Source: Cubamyces lactineus
Lineage: Eukaryota; Basidiomycota; Agaricomycetes; Polyporales; Polyporaceae
Length of the DNA stretch: 64,000 nt
Assembly (NCBI GenBank): GCA_022376465.1
Contig: JACDTU010000008.1
Coordinates: 1,364,001-1,428,000, forward strand
Reading direction: 5' to 3'
Position 1 is the first letter of the stretch. Each line of letters begins with the position of its first letter. Both the position numbers and the translations under genes were made by a program. Of the stretch, positions 9,529 to 21,081 are shown piece after piece. A model generated the notes under the pieces. It did no database searches and was not told the origin of the DNA. It was given only the letters and a program-made list of their open reading frames with translations.

Positions 9529-12500
9529 TTAGAACCCATCCGCGCCAAACGTGCGCAAGATCGCCTTCTTGCTCTTCGGCTTGCGCCTGCGCAGACCGGT
9601 CGAGAAGCCGTCCTCAGGCGGGGGCTGGAAGCCAAGCCAGACGGTCTTCTCCTTTGGCTTTCCGCCGTCGACAGGGCCGGTCGTGGGTGAGGGCGTAGGT
9701 TCGTCGAACGGCGCATCAACTTCCTCATCCGCGCCCGCTCCGTACGTGTCCGCGTCCGGCATGAGCACTTCGCCCGTATCCTGGTCCGCGATCGCGACCG
9801 GGAGAGGGGACTTGTACGACGTGATGCCGAGCTGCCGGCAGTAGTAGTTCACCGCGGCGCAGAACGCGGTCTTGCGCGCGTTCTTCAAGCCCCAGTCCCT
9901 ACAATGCAACACGTGAATAAGTGAACAAGTTCGGGCGAACAGTAGGCGGTGAAAGATGTACGCACTGCCAGTTGGAGTTGTACGGGATACCGATGGTCAC
10001 CTCCAAGTAGCGCTGGTAGTTGATGTGCTGCAGAGTTACGGAAGTGCTGGGCTGGTACCACCGGTTCTCCTCCGTCTCGAGCCACTTGCACAGGCACTTC
10101 TCGAGCTGGTCGAGCTTTTCGATAGGTGTCCGCCATGCGACCTGCAACGTCAAGTTCTCCGCCGTTTTCTGTGAGCGAATGAGTGAATCCAGCCAGTTGC
10201 AAACAGTGATACTGAGCAAACACGTACATCGCTTCGCCGAACATTGGTAATGAACTTGTTGAAGAGCAGGCTGTTGAAGTAATACGTCTCCGTTCCGTCT
10301 GATCGTTGGAAGATTGTAGCGAACAATCCCATCTTCTTGACAACAAGGTTCTCATCTACGCACGAATAGATTAGTATATGTAACATTTGGATAGGTCCAC
10401 CGTACACGTACCATCAATGAAGCAACGGTCGCCAGTATCGAAGGGGCTATGGGCACATCATAAGTCTTAGTTCACCGACCAGCATGAGCTCAAAGACGTA
10501 CTGAGTAACGAAGAGGAACATGATCGCGTCGAACGCATTGCTTGCCGAGTTCTTGAAGATGAAGCTCGCGCCGATACCGATCGTGTACAGACTCGTGAGC
10601 GAGTTCTCGATGTTGACCCCGAACACGCTCAGCGAGATGAAGAACAGGATGATGAACGCCAAGAACAGCAGCATGTGGTCGAGCGTCTTTAGCGCCTCCC
10701 CGACGTCGCGCATCGAGCGGCTCAGGAACCGGCGCTCCTTGTACACCTTGAGCAGCGTCGTCTTGAGCTCCGCGCGCGTCAGGTCGCCGTTGTTGTCCTT
10801 GTCGAACACCGCAAACGCCTTGCGCGCCTCCTCCAGCTTCCCGAACGCGGGCACGAGGTCCATCGGGATGAGGTAGTCGCGCCCGGGCTCCTTGAAGGCC
10901 ATCCAGATCGAGCGCGCGAGCCGCTTCGCCTCGTGCGACGACGTGACATTCCACACGAGTCCGCCGACGACCTCGTCCGAGTCCTTGCCCTGGATGTTCC
11001 GTGCATCATGCAGCATCGCTGACTTGAGTGCCTTCGCTGCCTGTGTCGCCGCCTGTTGCACGATGGCCGCCGCGTCCTCATCCGACTCGGAGCTCCGTCT
11101 CCGCGTCCGGCTGGCAGGGGAGTTGGCTTGGCTTTGAGTCAAAGGAGAGGGAGGATACCGATGTTGGTCGTTCGCGTTGGTGTGCAAGTCCGGCCTCTGG
11201 CTTTGGAAGTTGGATGGCTCTGACTGGCCGCGAGGATGGGGAAGCCAGCTAGTCCGAGCCTTGCCCTTCTTCTTCGACTGCACGAGTGTTGCATCACGGT
11301 CGTCACCGCTGTCATTACCACCAAACTCTGGCGTACCCGGGCGGGAGCCACCTGGGGTACCAGGACGCGAACGACTGAGGAAGTGGTCCTTCTCGTGCCC
11401 CGGAGTGAGCAGCGCAGAGAATGCCGGCGTGGAGCGACCGAATGAGGGCTTGGCCGTGTGCCGACGCTTTGGCCGGTATGTACGCAGCTTCTCGATGACC
11501 CGCAAAGCTTCCTGCACGCCTTCGAGACGCTCCTTGTACGCAGTTCGGTGGAAGGAGAAGGCTGTCGCGACATCAGTATCGTAGCGAAGGCTCTGCAGTG
11601 TACATATACCTACCGATGAAGTGGGAGAGCATCCTCTGTGCGCAGATGACAAGCGCAAAGAAGAACAGGAACTCTATCGCTTCATACACCTGGGCACCGG
11701 AGTTGAATGGATGTGGGGTGATTATACAATCAATAAACCTACCCGAGGCGTGTAGGAGGCCCTGCTACTCCCCGTGTCGTCCATATCGTAGAGCTTGTAG
11801 ATGTTGGTGAACAGGATCACCCAGCTGACCCAGCCGCTTGCAGCATACAGAACAGGCTTGATAGTATCCTTGACACTGTTGTACAGCTCGAGACGGCTCT
11901 TGACGATCTCGCTGACATGGCCCCACGTCAAGGCGATGAACCAGCGAACGATGACAGGGATAATGTCGACAATGAGACCAAGACCCCAAGATATCGAGAC
12001 GTTGGCACCCGCCCAGAAGAGCCAAGCCTCGACATTGTCCTTGACGTATTTGCGGTGGTCATCAGGATGAGGCTTGTACCAGAAGAAGTGGACAAGCAGT
12101 GCCGGGGCGATGATGAGGCCAGAGAGGAAGGTCGAGCCGATGAGAGTGGAGAATAGAAGCGTGATCAGCCTAGCCGAGCGGTATGAGGGCGGTTAGAGTG
12201 TGCTGCGCAGAGGCAAACGACGAGATATGAAACGCAGCGTACCGTACGCAGAAAGACCTATTCTTCTTCTTGACACCCATGGCGTGCTCGAACTTTGCCT
12301 CCTCATCGACGAGATCCTCTTCGCCACTCCAATCGTACTGATCCTCGTCATCTTCATCGTCTGTGCCAGCTATAGAGGACGCGCGGGAGGAGAGCGGTTC
12401 AGGCTCGAATCGGTCCGCGGCGGGTGGACTGGGGATGTCGTCAGAATAGTGGACGGCGTGCTTGCCCTTGGACCCCTGGTCGGGCTGCTTTTCGTCAAGG

Positions 12501-12757
12501 TGGGTGTCATCAGGCATGTCGGATTCTGTGAGGTCGATGTTGGAGCGGGACCTGTATGCGGGGGACTGTTCGGGATAGGACTCTAGGAGGACCTGTGATG
12601 AAGAGGGGACGCGGCGGTATGGAGGGGAGGGGAGGGGATTCTCGACGTCGTCTTGAGTGACGAAGAGCTCCTGTTCAAAGTCGAGGTCGTGTGGACGTAG
12701 CGAGGGATGGGTATCTTGCTGGCCGTAGTCGTGGGGGTGAGGGGAATGCCTGGACAT
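9529..12757 (-). CDS. EF-hand mechanosensitive ion channel, MscS family (Msy1/Msy2-like)
   Basis: This is a large multi-exon gene read from an ATG at 12757. The acidic, disordered N-terminus (to about residue 180) precedes several membrane helices: AWLFWAGANVSISWGLGLIV, IPVIVRWFIALTW, VLYAASGWVSWVILFTNI and a helix near 11640-11700. A long basic Ser-rich loop then leads to an EF-hand whose loop DKDNNGDLTRAE has all calcium-ligand positions. Next come MLLFLAFIILFFISLSVFGV and the MscS pore helix region SLYTIGIGASFIFKNSASNAFD. The MscS beta domain follows (DENLVVKKMGLFATIFQRSDG), then the mixed C-terminal domain. The tail ends in a basic run at 9529. In fission yeast the homologous Msy1/Msy2 sit in the ER or perinuclear membrane and limit calcium rise after hypo-osmotic shock; a similar role is inferred here. 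Confidence 0.9.
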
Positions 12758-13521
12758 AAAGGAAGGAAGGGAGGGGGCGCGAGAGGCCTGTGAGAACTTG
12801 AGATGCGAGGGAGCGGAGCGGGAAGATGCGGCGCGGAGGAGTGCAATCTGACACTTTGGTGGTCACTTGGGCCTATCCACCGACTGTATGCGTGCGCAGC
12901 AGCACACTCTCTTCTGATCAGCACTAGCACGGGCTCACTTGGACGACGAGGCTTGCAGGAACTGGCTGGGACGAGTGCGTTGCGGGGCTAAGCCACTCGC
13001 ATCTTTATCTCGCGACCCCTTCCCTGCTTTTCTGCGCCTAAAATCTTCGGCATGACAGCTCGGGGGTCGTTTCGTCCACCCACCGAGTCTTGGGTCGCGA
13101 CTCGGGTTCCTGGCAATGGCATTGTCCCACCCCGCCCTCTCTCGCCGCCCTCGTCTTCGTCCGCGCCCTCGCCCTCGTTGTGGGCTTAAACTCACGCCCG
13201 ACTCCAATCAGACCACGCCAGTTCAGTCGCCGCACGCGCCGCAACACTGGGTGACAGCGGTGACATCATCGTCCAGATCCGGGTAATGCAGCCAGGTCGA
13301 TCGTCGGCTGGCACTGGGAGCACTGCGGTCCCACTCTGCTCGTCCTCGCTCTAGCTGCTGCCCAATGACGCTCTGAGCTCGCTCCCCTGCTATAAATCGG
13401 CACCCACCCCGCCCCCCTCCATGCCTGCCACCGACGCATCTCACTTGTCCACATCTCGTTTCTCCCCAGTCAACGCTCTACATCGCTAATCCCGCTCACC
13501 CTTACTCGCGCACACACCACC
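12758..13521. promoter_or_regulatory. Bidirectional promoter region, channel gene / coiled-coil gene
   Basis: This is 764 bp between two divergent starts. A canonical TATA box (TATAAATC) lies at 13391-13398, about 125 bp before the ATG at 13522. It is followed by C/T-rich sequence with TCCACATCTCG and CTCACCCTTACTCGC, an arrangement typical of strongly expressed fungal genes. I see no coding sequence that I can support. Confidence 0.6.
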
Positions 13522-14399
13522 ATGGGTCTCTTCGGCAAGTCCGACACCTTCTCCGACAACCCAGAAATCCGCCAAGTAGAGAAGATCATCGCGAAAGAGA
13601 CCCGCGAGGACCAGAAGAACCTCGATCATACAATCAAGGACCTCTCCGGCGCCGAGAAGGCTCATAACAAGAGCATCAAGGTATACATCATCCCGCCCGC
13701 ACAGCCCACCCGCCCTTCCCAATCTCCGGACCTAATGCCAATATACGCGCGCTGACCGCTCTCGTGTTCTAACGTTCTAGGCTGTCGACAAGGCTCACCA
13801 CCAGCTCGACAAGGCTGTTGAGCAGGAGCACAAGGCTGCGAAGGCGCTCAACCGCGCGGCCCATAGCCACGACTCCGCTGTCTCGAACGAACAAAATGCT
13901 GAGAAGACAGTAGAGGTACGTCCACAGCGCGAGATTCTGCCAGGTTCCGAGCCACTGCCAGCCTAGCGCGGGCTCACCTTGCCGTCCCCAACCCGCCCGC
14001 ACACGTCCCTGACCACCGCTTCGCCTCTCCTCCCGCAGATCAAGAAGCAGCACGAGGCCCGCCTCGAGAAGGACCTCGAGCAGAAACGGCGCCAGCTCGA
14101 CGAGCTCCAGCAGCGCAAGGCGCACAACGACGTGAGTCCGAGGCTCGCACTCGCTGGGAATGCATTCAGTGCTGACGGGCGTCCTCTTCGCTCCCGAACA
14201 ACAACAGCAAGTGCGCGAGACGAAGCTGTCGCAGATCCATGCCCAGGCGGCTGCCGCCGCCGACGCGCGTCGCTCGAGCTTCGACCAGCCTACCGTTGGA
14301 GGCGCGCCGACCAGCGGCGCTGCTCCGGGCGCTGCACCTGGCGGTGCCGCCGGTGCAGCAAGTGCGGGAGCTGGTGCTGGCGCCGCGCCTGGTGCCTAA
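13522..14399 (+). CDS. Small basidiomycete coiled-coil protein, Ala/Gly-rich C-terminus
   Basis: Four exons are joined by three introns (at about 13681, 13916 and 14131). The protein begins MGLFGKSDTFSDNPEIRQ and is almost entirely charged helix for about 140 residues (KIIAKETREDQKNLDH, AHHQLDKAVEQEHKAAKAL, EARLEKDLEQKRRQLDELQQRK), a predicted coiled coil. It ends in an Ala/Gly/Pro-rich low-complexity tail. I recall similar short proteins as conserved hypotheticals in agaricomycetes, but know no function. The strong TATA-containing promoter and biased codons suggest high expression. I see no signal peptide or membrane helix, so it is probably cytosolic. Confidence 0.85.
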
Positions 14400-15060
14400 G
14401 CTGTGTCGCTCTCCGACGACTTTCATGACCGCACGACCCACCAACGATATACCAAGAATGTGGTTGGAACGCTCGTGTATTAGTACGGACATCCGTCGTT
14501 ACTGTATGGTTTAGCTTGTATTGTACTCGACTATATCAACATTATGTAGCTTATGAAACCTGCGCTCAGCGTGCAGGTGTTCACCTGCAGAAACACGACC
14601 TGAGCCACCTCCGATGACGATCTCCGGATGCCAACCAGGTGTTCTCTTCTCGGGGAGGCGGGGATACATCGCATCGTCCGTCCAGCGCTCCCGACGTGGT
14701 TCGTCAATAGATTCGCCGTAGTTACGCAGGCCCCGAGCGTCCATGGCGTAGATACCTGGACCACTCCGCAGCACCGGCGGTATGCACAGTGACACCGAGT
14801 TGGATAGGGAACTCGAAAGGGTTGCTCGCGGTACCATGCCACCGAGCGTCACAGCCGCCCTGAACCAAGTTTCTCCCCGTCCAAAGGCCGGCTCTGAGCA
14901 AGTCGCGCGCGGGACGCAAGACCCGGGGCGCGGGGGCACGGGGGCAGTAGCAGCAGATTGTGGTCACGGCTGCACAGCTCGCATGCTCGGGGAACAGAGA
15001 AGGCCAGCGACGCGCCAGGCACGTATGCGTTAAGCATTTAGAGGAGAGGAGAGCCGAGAT

Positions 15061-15100
15061 GTGTGCGTGCGCGCGTGTCTGTGTGCGTGTCTGTGTGCGT
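15061..15100. repeat. (GTGTGC/GTCT) microsatellite
   Basis: This is a 40-bp tract of GTGTGCGT and GTGTCT units, almost purely alternating purine and pyrimidine. Confidence 0.7.
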
Positions 15101-15131
15101 ACCGGATTTCCGTTCTGACATTGCCTAAAAG

Positions 15132-15160
15132 TGGGTGGTTGGGTGGTTGGGTGGCTGGGT
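15132..15160 (+). repeat. GGGTGGTT tandem repeat, possible G-quadruplex
   Basis: Four GGG runs start exactly 8 bases apart (15133, 15141, 15149, 15157), separated by TGGTT or TGGCT loops. This matches the usual G3N1-7 quadruplex pattern on the plus strand. Confidence 0.65.
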
Positions 15161-18100
15161 AGCGTAGCGGCGGGCGTCAACTCGGGGGCCTGACTAGGGA
15201 CTAGGAGCGACGAGGGCCCAGGAGTGAAAGGGAGCGAAGGCCGAGTGAGCACGAGAGGGATGAAGGGGGACTCGGATGTGTTACAGCGGGCGCAGCATCA
15301 GTGTCCGATCGCAAGGAGATCTGCATGCGCCGTTCGCGTCTGGGGCGTCGTATGTACAGGTGACATAGAAAGTCGAGAGAACCGCAGCACCGAGCAGTCA
15401 GATTCACGCTGGCACGATTAGCCAAGTCGGTCTTCGCAGATTTTGCCCGTAGTAACGGACAGTGTACGATCGCTGAGCAGTAGAAGATGTCGTCCATTGG
15501 CGGAGCGGGTGCGGGGACAGCGGAGGACTGTTCCGATAACCGAGACAACATCGACAAGCTCGTCGTCGTGACATGAATGCAGCGACGAGTATACTCGCGG
15601 CTGACTCGCCTATGAAACATCCGTAGGCAGTTTGTCCGCTTTGCAGGGGCAAAAGGGCACGCTAGGATTCTGTACGAGGGTGGTAGCGATGGAGCTGGCG
15701 GCCTCGGTAACTCGTGATTTGTATGGCGTATATCACCGAGGCGTTGGCGGTAACGACTGACCGACGGTCCCTGAGAAGCGCGAGAGCAGAATTGACTCTC
15801 GTCACACTCTACGCACCCTATGAACAGCACAGACTGAGGACCAGAGCCGTAGATGGGTGGAAGAGACTAGCCGTGTCGCCTTTACACGATCCAATAGCAA
15901 GTGTAGATAAGCTGGCAGAGGTAGACTCGACGTAGGGGACCAGTTGAGGCATCGTTGGGCCGTCGCACACTAGACGGCAGTACCCACCGAAACCTCCATC
16001 ACAACAACGCCTTCTAGGGAGAAGTAGCGGACGAGGGAGCAAAGAGAATGACTGACCAGCATCGTAGACATAGCCACGCCCAACAAACATTTCTTGACAG
16101 TCAAGCAGTGGAGGTCGTTGATCCGTCCCGTCATGGAGGTCGAGCTGAGGAGAAGGGCCGTCATGAACGGGTGCGAGCTCAAGAAGGGAAATTCGGCAGC
16201 CTGCGGGGGCGAAGAGCACGGTCAGGAGCCTCGGGTGAGGGGACCGGCCGTCCCACCGGACACACTCTTAGTGTTGTGTGGCCGACGCGTGGCGGCCTGT
16301 TTCTCGGTCTAGGACGGTTAGTTGTTCGGGCCCTCGGTGCTTTGAAGGTCCATGGATGTCGTCGGGGAGTAGATGGGCTCGTTATGGCCGGCCGTCGGCG
16401 GATGAACCTGAGGGTCGTCGAGGAGTACGAAGGGGGGAGTGTTGGTAATGGCGCGTCCAGGCGGGGAGGCCGTGGTTGAAAAGAGCGTCAGCGCTGTACG
16501 TGAGTGGCTCACCCATGTGGCGGGCGATTCGACCCTGTGAGGGGCCTGGGATGATGACACGGGTGCTCGCAGATGTCGCGATTTGGCGACGACTTCGCCG
16601 CGGTGTTCCTCGACGTTGTGCCGGAGGGAATGTCGATGTCCTAGAGAGGCGTCGTAGATACTGCGTGCGAGTAGGGGGGTTGAGAGGCCGTTTTGTGGAA
16701 TATCGAGTTGAGGGCTGGATGGAGTGCGCCATTGCCGACCCATCGGACCGGAAAGTTGAGTGATCGAGCCTCTCGGCTGACCAGTGGAAGTGCAACCGCC
16801 TTAGGCACCCACGCACAGACGTTCCAGCTGCGACCTGCGAGGGCCGTCCCCAGTCCTCTGCGATTAGATGTTGTCTCCGCTGTGGCCAATATCCTCTCTG
16901 TGGACCCCACCAACATCTCTGCGCACCAATGAACTGCTGGCGAGACATCGATCGGCGGCGGCGGCACGGAGTCCAAGGGGTCATTCAACTCCGCGGCGAG
17001 ACTACGACGTCCGCGAAGCTCAGGCTGTCAGGCAGCTTCAAGCTCCCCTCTTTGCCATCGTCTGCACGCCACTTTGCAACGTCTCTCCCCAACCATACTC
17101 TCATCCTGCTGCTCGTGGGTAGCAGGATGACAGCACGTTGGCCGGAGTATTCCAGAACAGGCTCACCACGACGACCGGATTCTTCGTCGGGCCCGAATCC
17201 GAGGCTGTCGCTGCCACACTAGCGGCTCAAAAATTGCGATATTCTGCAGACAGCCTGTCGGGCATGCTCTCTTCATGGAGTTGGGTCTTCGGTGCGTATT
17301 CTCCCTGCTGATCACGCTCTTCTCTTCGATGGCAAGGCCGGCGTAGGGCTCTTCGACATCCCCGGTAGACTTTTCTACGCATATCACGGCTCTGCGCTCT
17401 TCTGCTTGCAATCACAACATTCTGCCAACTCTTGGACAAGCGTTGCAAATGATGTCCAAGATCTTGTGCTTGCTGGTCCTTCAATTGCTTTTTGCTGTCG
17501 CTCTTCGTTTTCTTCGTTTCACACGGCTTGAGGCAGTCTCTTGAAGCACATCTTGTTGATGATTGAGGTGCGTATTCTTGCTGTTGCTCGGGCTATCACA
17601 CGACATTGGAAGACGTTGCGGGGCACAGGTTTCCTTTGATTCCAGGCAGGGACGGGTGGTCGTTCTATGTGAAGAAACAACCGCCCGTCTCTGCATGGAT
17701 CATACCGCTGTAAGCGCCGAGTGCGTGACAAGCCGCACGTGATCGTGACCTTGAGACACGGAACGTGTAAGCGCTTGGCTCTTGCGCTGGACGCGGTGTG
17801 CCCAGGCCTCGTTTGCACTGCGAGCAAAGTAAGCTGCCGCAGGGAGACCGCCGTGCACCATCGAGTGCTAGATGATGGAAGAAGGAGTGAGGGCAGGCGT
17901 ACCTGTGAGGTAAAGGTCGAGAACAGGCTGGGCGGGTTGCACACAAGCTAGTGCTGCAGTTCAGTCTGTAGCCTCAGCCCTCCTCCGTCCTGGGCTTGGA
18001 CGAGCAGTCGTCGCGCGTGCATCGCCTGCTGATCGTCGATCGGTTGATACAGCCCAGGGCATTCGATCGAGTGTGCTGTGCATGGAAAGAGCTCGGAATA

Positions 18101-18554
18101 ACGTTGAGGACATCTGTGCAAGGTCCGGGAGCTGCATTTGCGTCGTCCAACAGGTCGTGTCGCCCATTCGACAGTCTCAACCCTAGCCTCGGCAGCGCTT
18201 CTGCGGTAGCCTAGTCATCCTCGCTGAAGTACGATGCATGTCCAAATCGGCCTAGCGTGTGTGCATAAGGCCCTGGGATGATGCCCAGTCGCGTGGCTCG
18301 GTGAGTTACGCACCTGGACTCACCACGGCGGGCGGGCGTCCTCTAAATGGGGTCGGATGGTCGCCGTTAAGGTGGTACCCGGGCGCGGCTACCGCTTCGA
18401 CCCTGCACTTCCTGCTCGGATTGGCGGCGACTTTGCTCCCACACGCGGCCTCTTACGAAAAGCGCGTCCTTCATAAAGGACGACTATGATTCCCGCCTCC
18501 AGCTGTGCCTCTCCCCCTCACTGGTAGCTTGCCTTCACTCTGCTCTCTCCTGAA

Positions 18555-19128
18555 ATGTACGAATTCCTCCCTGAGCTGCGGCGGGCCCCGTCCGACGCGT
18601 ACTATCACGACGACGAGGATGTGGAGTACGACGTGTTCCTATACTGGCCGTCCCGGAATGAGCTGCGACAGGTATGCGTATTCTCGCGTCAAAACGTGCT
18701 CGTCTTCTCGACCGCTAATTTCCACGTAGCATTCCTTAGTCTCCGTGTTCGACGACACGGCTTCCGAGACGACCGAACCTGAGTCCCCAACGGTGAGAGA
18801 AGTTTGTTCATCCTGCCGTACGCAGAGCTGATGACAAGTACTACAGGACGAGTCCCCTACATACACAGGAGATTCCGCTTTTAGTTTCCCTGCAGCCGTT
18901 GACGACGTCGGCATCTCGAGCATGGGGTACAGCAAGGTGTTTCGGACTGGGCTGTGGGCACAGGTGGGTAGTCGTCTTTCCCACAGCTGTTTTCCTCGAC
19001 TAAGTCCGAGGCTTCGGTAGTCCTCTTGCATCACACGGCGGCTCGACGCATTCATTGCCAACGCCTTTGCAAAGCTGCGTGCCTTTCGAAGGCGTTTTTC
19101 CCGCTCGACCTCTCAGATGACCGCATGA
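18555..19128 (+). CDS. Orphan small protein, four exons, 134 aa
   Basis: Exons are 18555-18671, 18730-18792, 18847-18963 and 19021-19128, of 39, 21, 39 and 36 codons (stop included). All three introns are phase 0, 54-58 nt, with GTATGC, GTGAGA and GTGGGT donors and TAG/CAG acceptors. The model is therefore internally very consistent although each exon is too short to stand out. The protein is acidic in the first half (HDDEDVEYDVFLYWPSRNE, DDTASETTEPESPTDES) and ends in a basic amphipathic helix-like tail (AFIANAFAKLRAFRRRFSRS). I recognise no domain, signal peptide or membrane helix. A CATAAAG element lies about 80 bp upstream. It is probably a lineage-restricted gene; function unknown. Confidence 0.72.
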
Positions 19129-21081
19129 AGTCCCGCTCTTGCCTCTCTTCTTGCACCTTGCACAATCTGTACTATATCACATCGCTGACGAGCGAGTCGT
19201 AGTAGTTGCTATGGTAAAAGCGCCTGGAGGCCCTGCTTGGTGCCTGCGGCAGGCGCGTTGTACATACTAGTAGTACTTGTATAGAGTTTCTCTGTCCGTA
19301 CTGTATCGTAACCACATCATAATTGGAGACGATCTTGCACTAAATTTACGAAACGCATACCAATGGGTCGCCCTAACGAAGCGCTTATTACTACTAGTAC
19401 TACACTACAACTTGGACCTTTCCCCGTCATTGACGCGTCGGCGTTGACGGTGTCTCAGCGTTGCAATGAGGCTGGGCCTTCCTGGCGGGCCTTCCGCCCC
19501 AGCACCCAGAGGCGTGTTCACCGCATGGATAGATCGCAGTCGGAGAGGGGGTTATGCAAGTTGGCTCCGTCGACCTGTGGTGTGCCGTGAATAGCTAGAA
19601 GCGGAAGCGATACTCCGACTGCGCTAGAGACACGAGCTACGTTGAACTTGAAGGCGGATAGGCATTTCGCAGCTCTCGAGGGGCAGTTGGTAGTGGATCT
19701 GCGACTGGAGCGGCCGCTTCTGTATGCAGTGATATATGGCCGAGAGGGTATGTGGCTACTGTAATGGTACGGACACGCCCTCAGTGTGAGGCGGAGCCCA
19801 CGGTCAGGTGGATGCCACGGTGGACAGTCACAATGCACTTTGAATAGCGAAGGCGTCAGTACATGACTTGTGAGGCTCGGGTTTAGCCACAAGTCTGCTT
19901 CCTAGCATAACCGCTGAGGCAGATGCGTTTGGATGTGTGAGCCTCGTGGGCATGAAGCCAACCGTGTCCACCACCCAGTGATGCCGAAGACTAGGCACTC
20001 CCATACCACTTGAGGCCCTGGAACTGGCAGCTGCAAGTAGATGGAACCTAGGCGCGGCTAGAACAGTGCACTGTGAACGACATTCACTGCATAAGCTAGG
20101 TTGCGATGTAGTATGGTGGGCGTCCGAGTGAGGAATACGAGGGAATACGCAGAGACACCACAGCGCTAATATTGCACAGCCTGTCCCATAACCATTAGTC
20201 GGCAAATCCCGGGTTGCCATATAGGGAGGGCATCTCAACCTTCACACTGTCGGTCTGTCACCGTTGTGGCCAGAAAGTTGCCTTGTGCCGCCATGTAGTA
20301 CGTGAACGCTTCGCCGCCACCAATTGTCTCTTGAAAATCCTGAACAAAGCACAATAGATGTCACTCACACCTCAAGACCACCGTGGCCAGATTGTAGTTC
20401 GACCGCAATCGTTCTCAAGATCATTGACGGATAACACAGGCTCGCTCTACGATAATGCAAGATTCGTGGGGCATCGTACATTACGATGCTATGTGCAAGT
20501 CTATGCGTGCGTATATTGCGTTATGGCTCAGCTCCGTGGATTCTGCCACCATAGGTCGATGGTTCCCTGCTATGCAATCTACGCCCAAGAACGAGCACAG
20601 AACGCCTGTTAGTGCCCGGTCTGGAACGCCCTCCGAATACTAGCCTTCGGGACTTGCGCTGGGACAAACCTTCGTAGCAGGCACACCCCCTGTCCTTTGT
20701 CATACACGTACCATCCTTGACAGGGGCAGAAGCTCTGCCTTCTCAGGATGCGTAGCTCACGGATCGTGTAATATTGTCAGGGCTCAGGGCGAGCAGCGCT
20801 CTGAGCTAGACTTCGAGCGCCGCTCTTCCTCTGCAAGCAACACAGCTCATCTATTACTATCTAATTTGGGAAGGGGTTCGTTCACCCACCGATTGCATTG
20901 TTGTCAACGCTACCTCGCGGCATTCGCGTTCATCCATTGTGATCATCGCACATGCACAATGTGGCCCTATGTGGCCACATTCCCTCCCTTCAGCATATAA
21001 GAGGCCTGCGGCCGCGCAGATTTCACGCAACACACCCCCTACCTTCTTCGACCCTTCAGCGTCCCCGTTACACTCCTCGCC
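19129..21081. other. Gene-poor 1.95 kb; promoter of the gene at 21082 at its end
   Basis: Open frames here are short and without recognisable domains. Near the right edge a TATA box (ATATAA, 20995-21000) lies 82 bp before the ATG at 21082. The stretch 20930-21000 is rich in GTGGCC/CACA motifs. I see nothing else I can support. Confidence 0.5.

Larger units (their letters stand above)
14400..18554. other. 4.1-kb gene-poor region with isolated coding-like stretches
   Basis: I cannot build a complete gene here. Three stretches read like protein but lack a consistent start, splice sites or stop. (1) Minus, about 14550-14800, contains GIYAMDARGLRNYGESIDE and ERWTDDAMYPRLPEKRTPGW. (2) Minus, about 16318-16988, contains overlapping open frames. 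(3) Plus, about 17123-17289, contains DDSTLAGVFQNRLTTTTGFF and SEAVAATLAAQKLRYSADSL, ahead of a GTGCGT donor. They may be decayed exons or parts of an unrecognised gene. The region also holds simple repeats at 15061-15160. A CATAAAG TATA-like site at 18472-18478 probably belongs to the gene at 18555. Confidence 0.5.

Noticed and set aside
15404..16219. Minus-strand frames around 15.4-16.2 kb (LTVKKCLLGVAMSTMLVSHS and neighbours)
   Set aside because: A 43-nt intron could be drawn (GTCAGT...CCTAG), but the flanking exons have no start, stop or similarity that I recognise.
16318..16988. Overlapping minus-strand frames (QAPHRVESPATWVSHSR; NDPLDSVPPPPIDVSPAV)
   Set aside because: Both strands are open here and no splice pair with a branch point links the frames. 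I could not decide that either is real.
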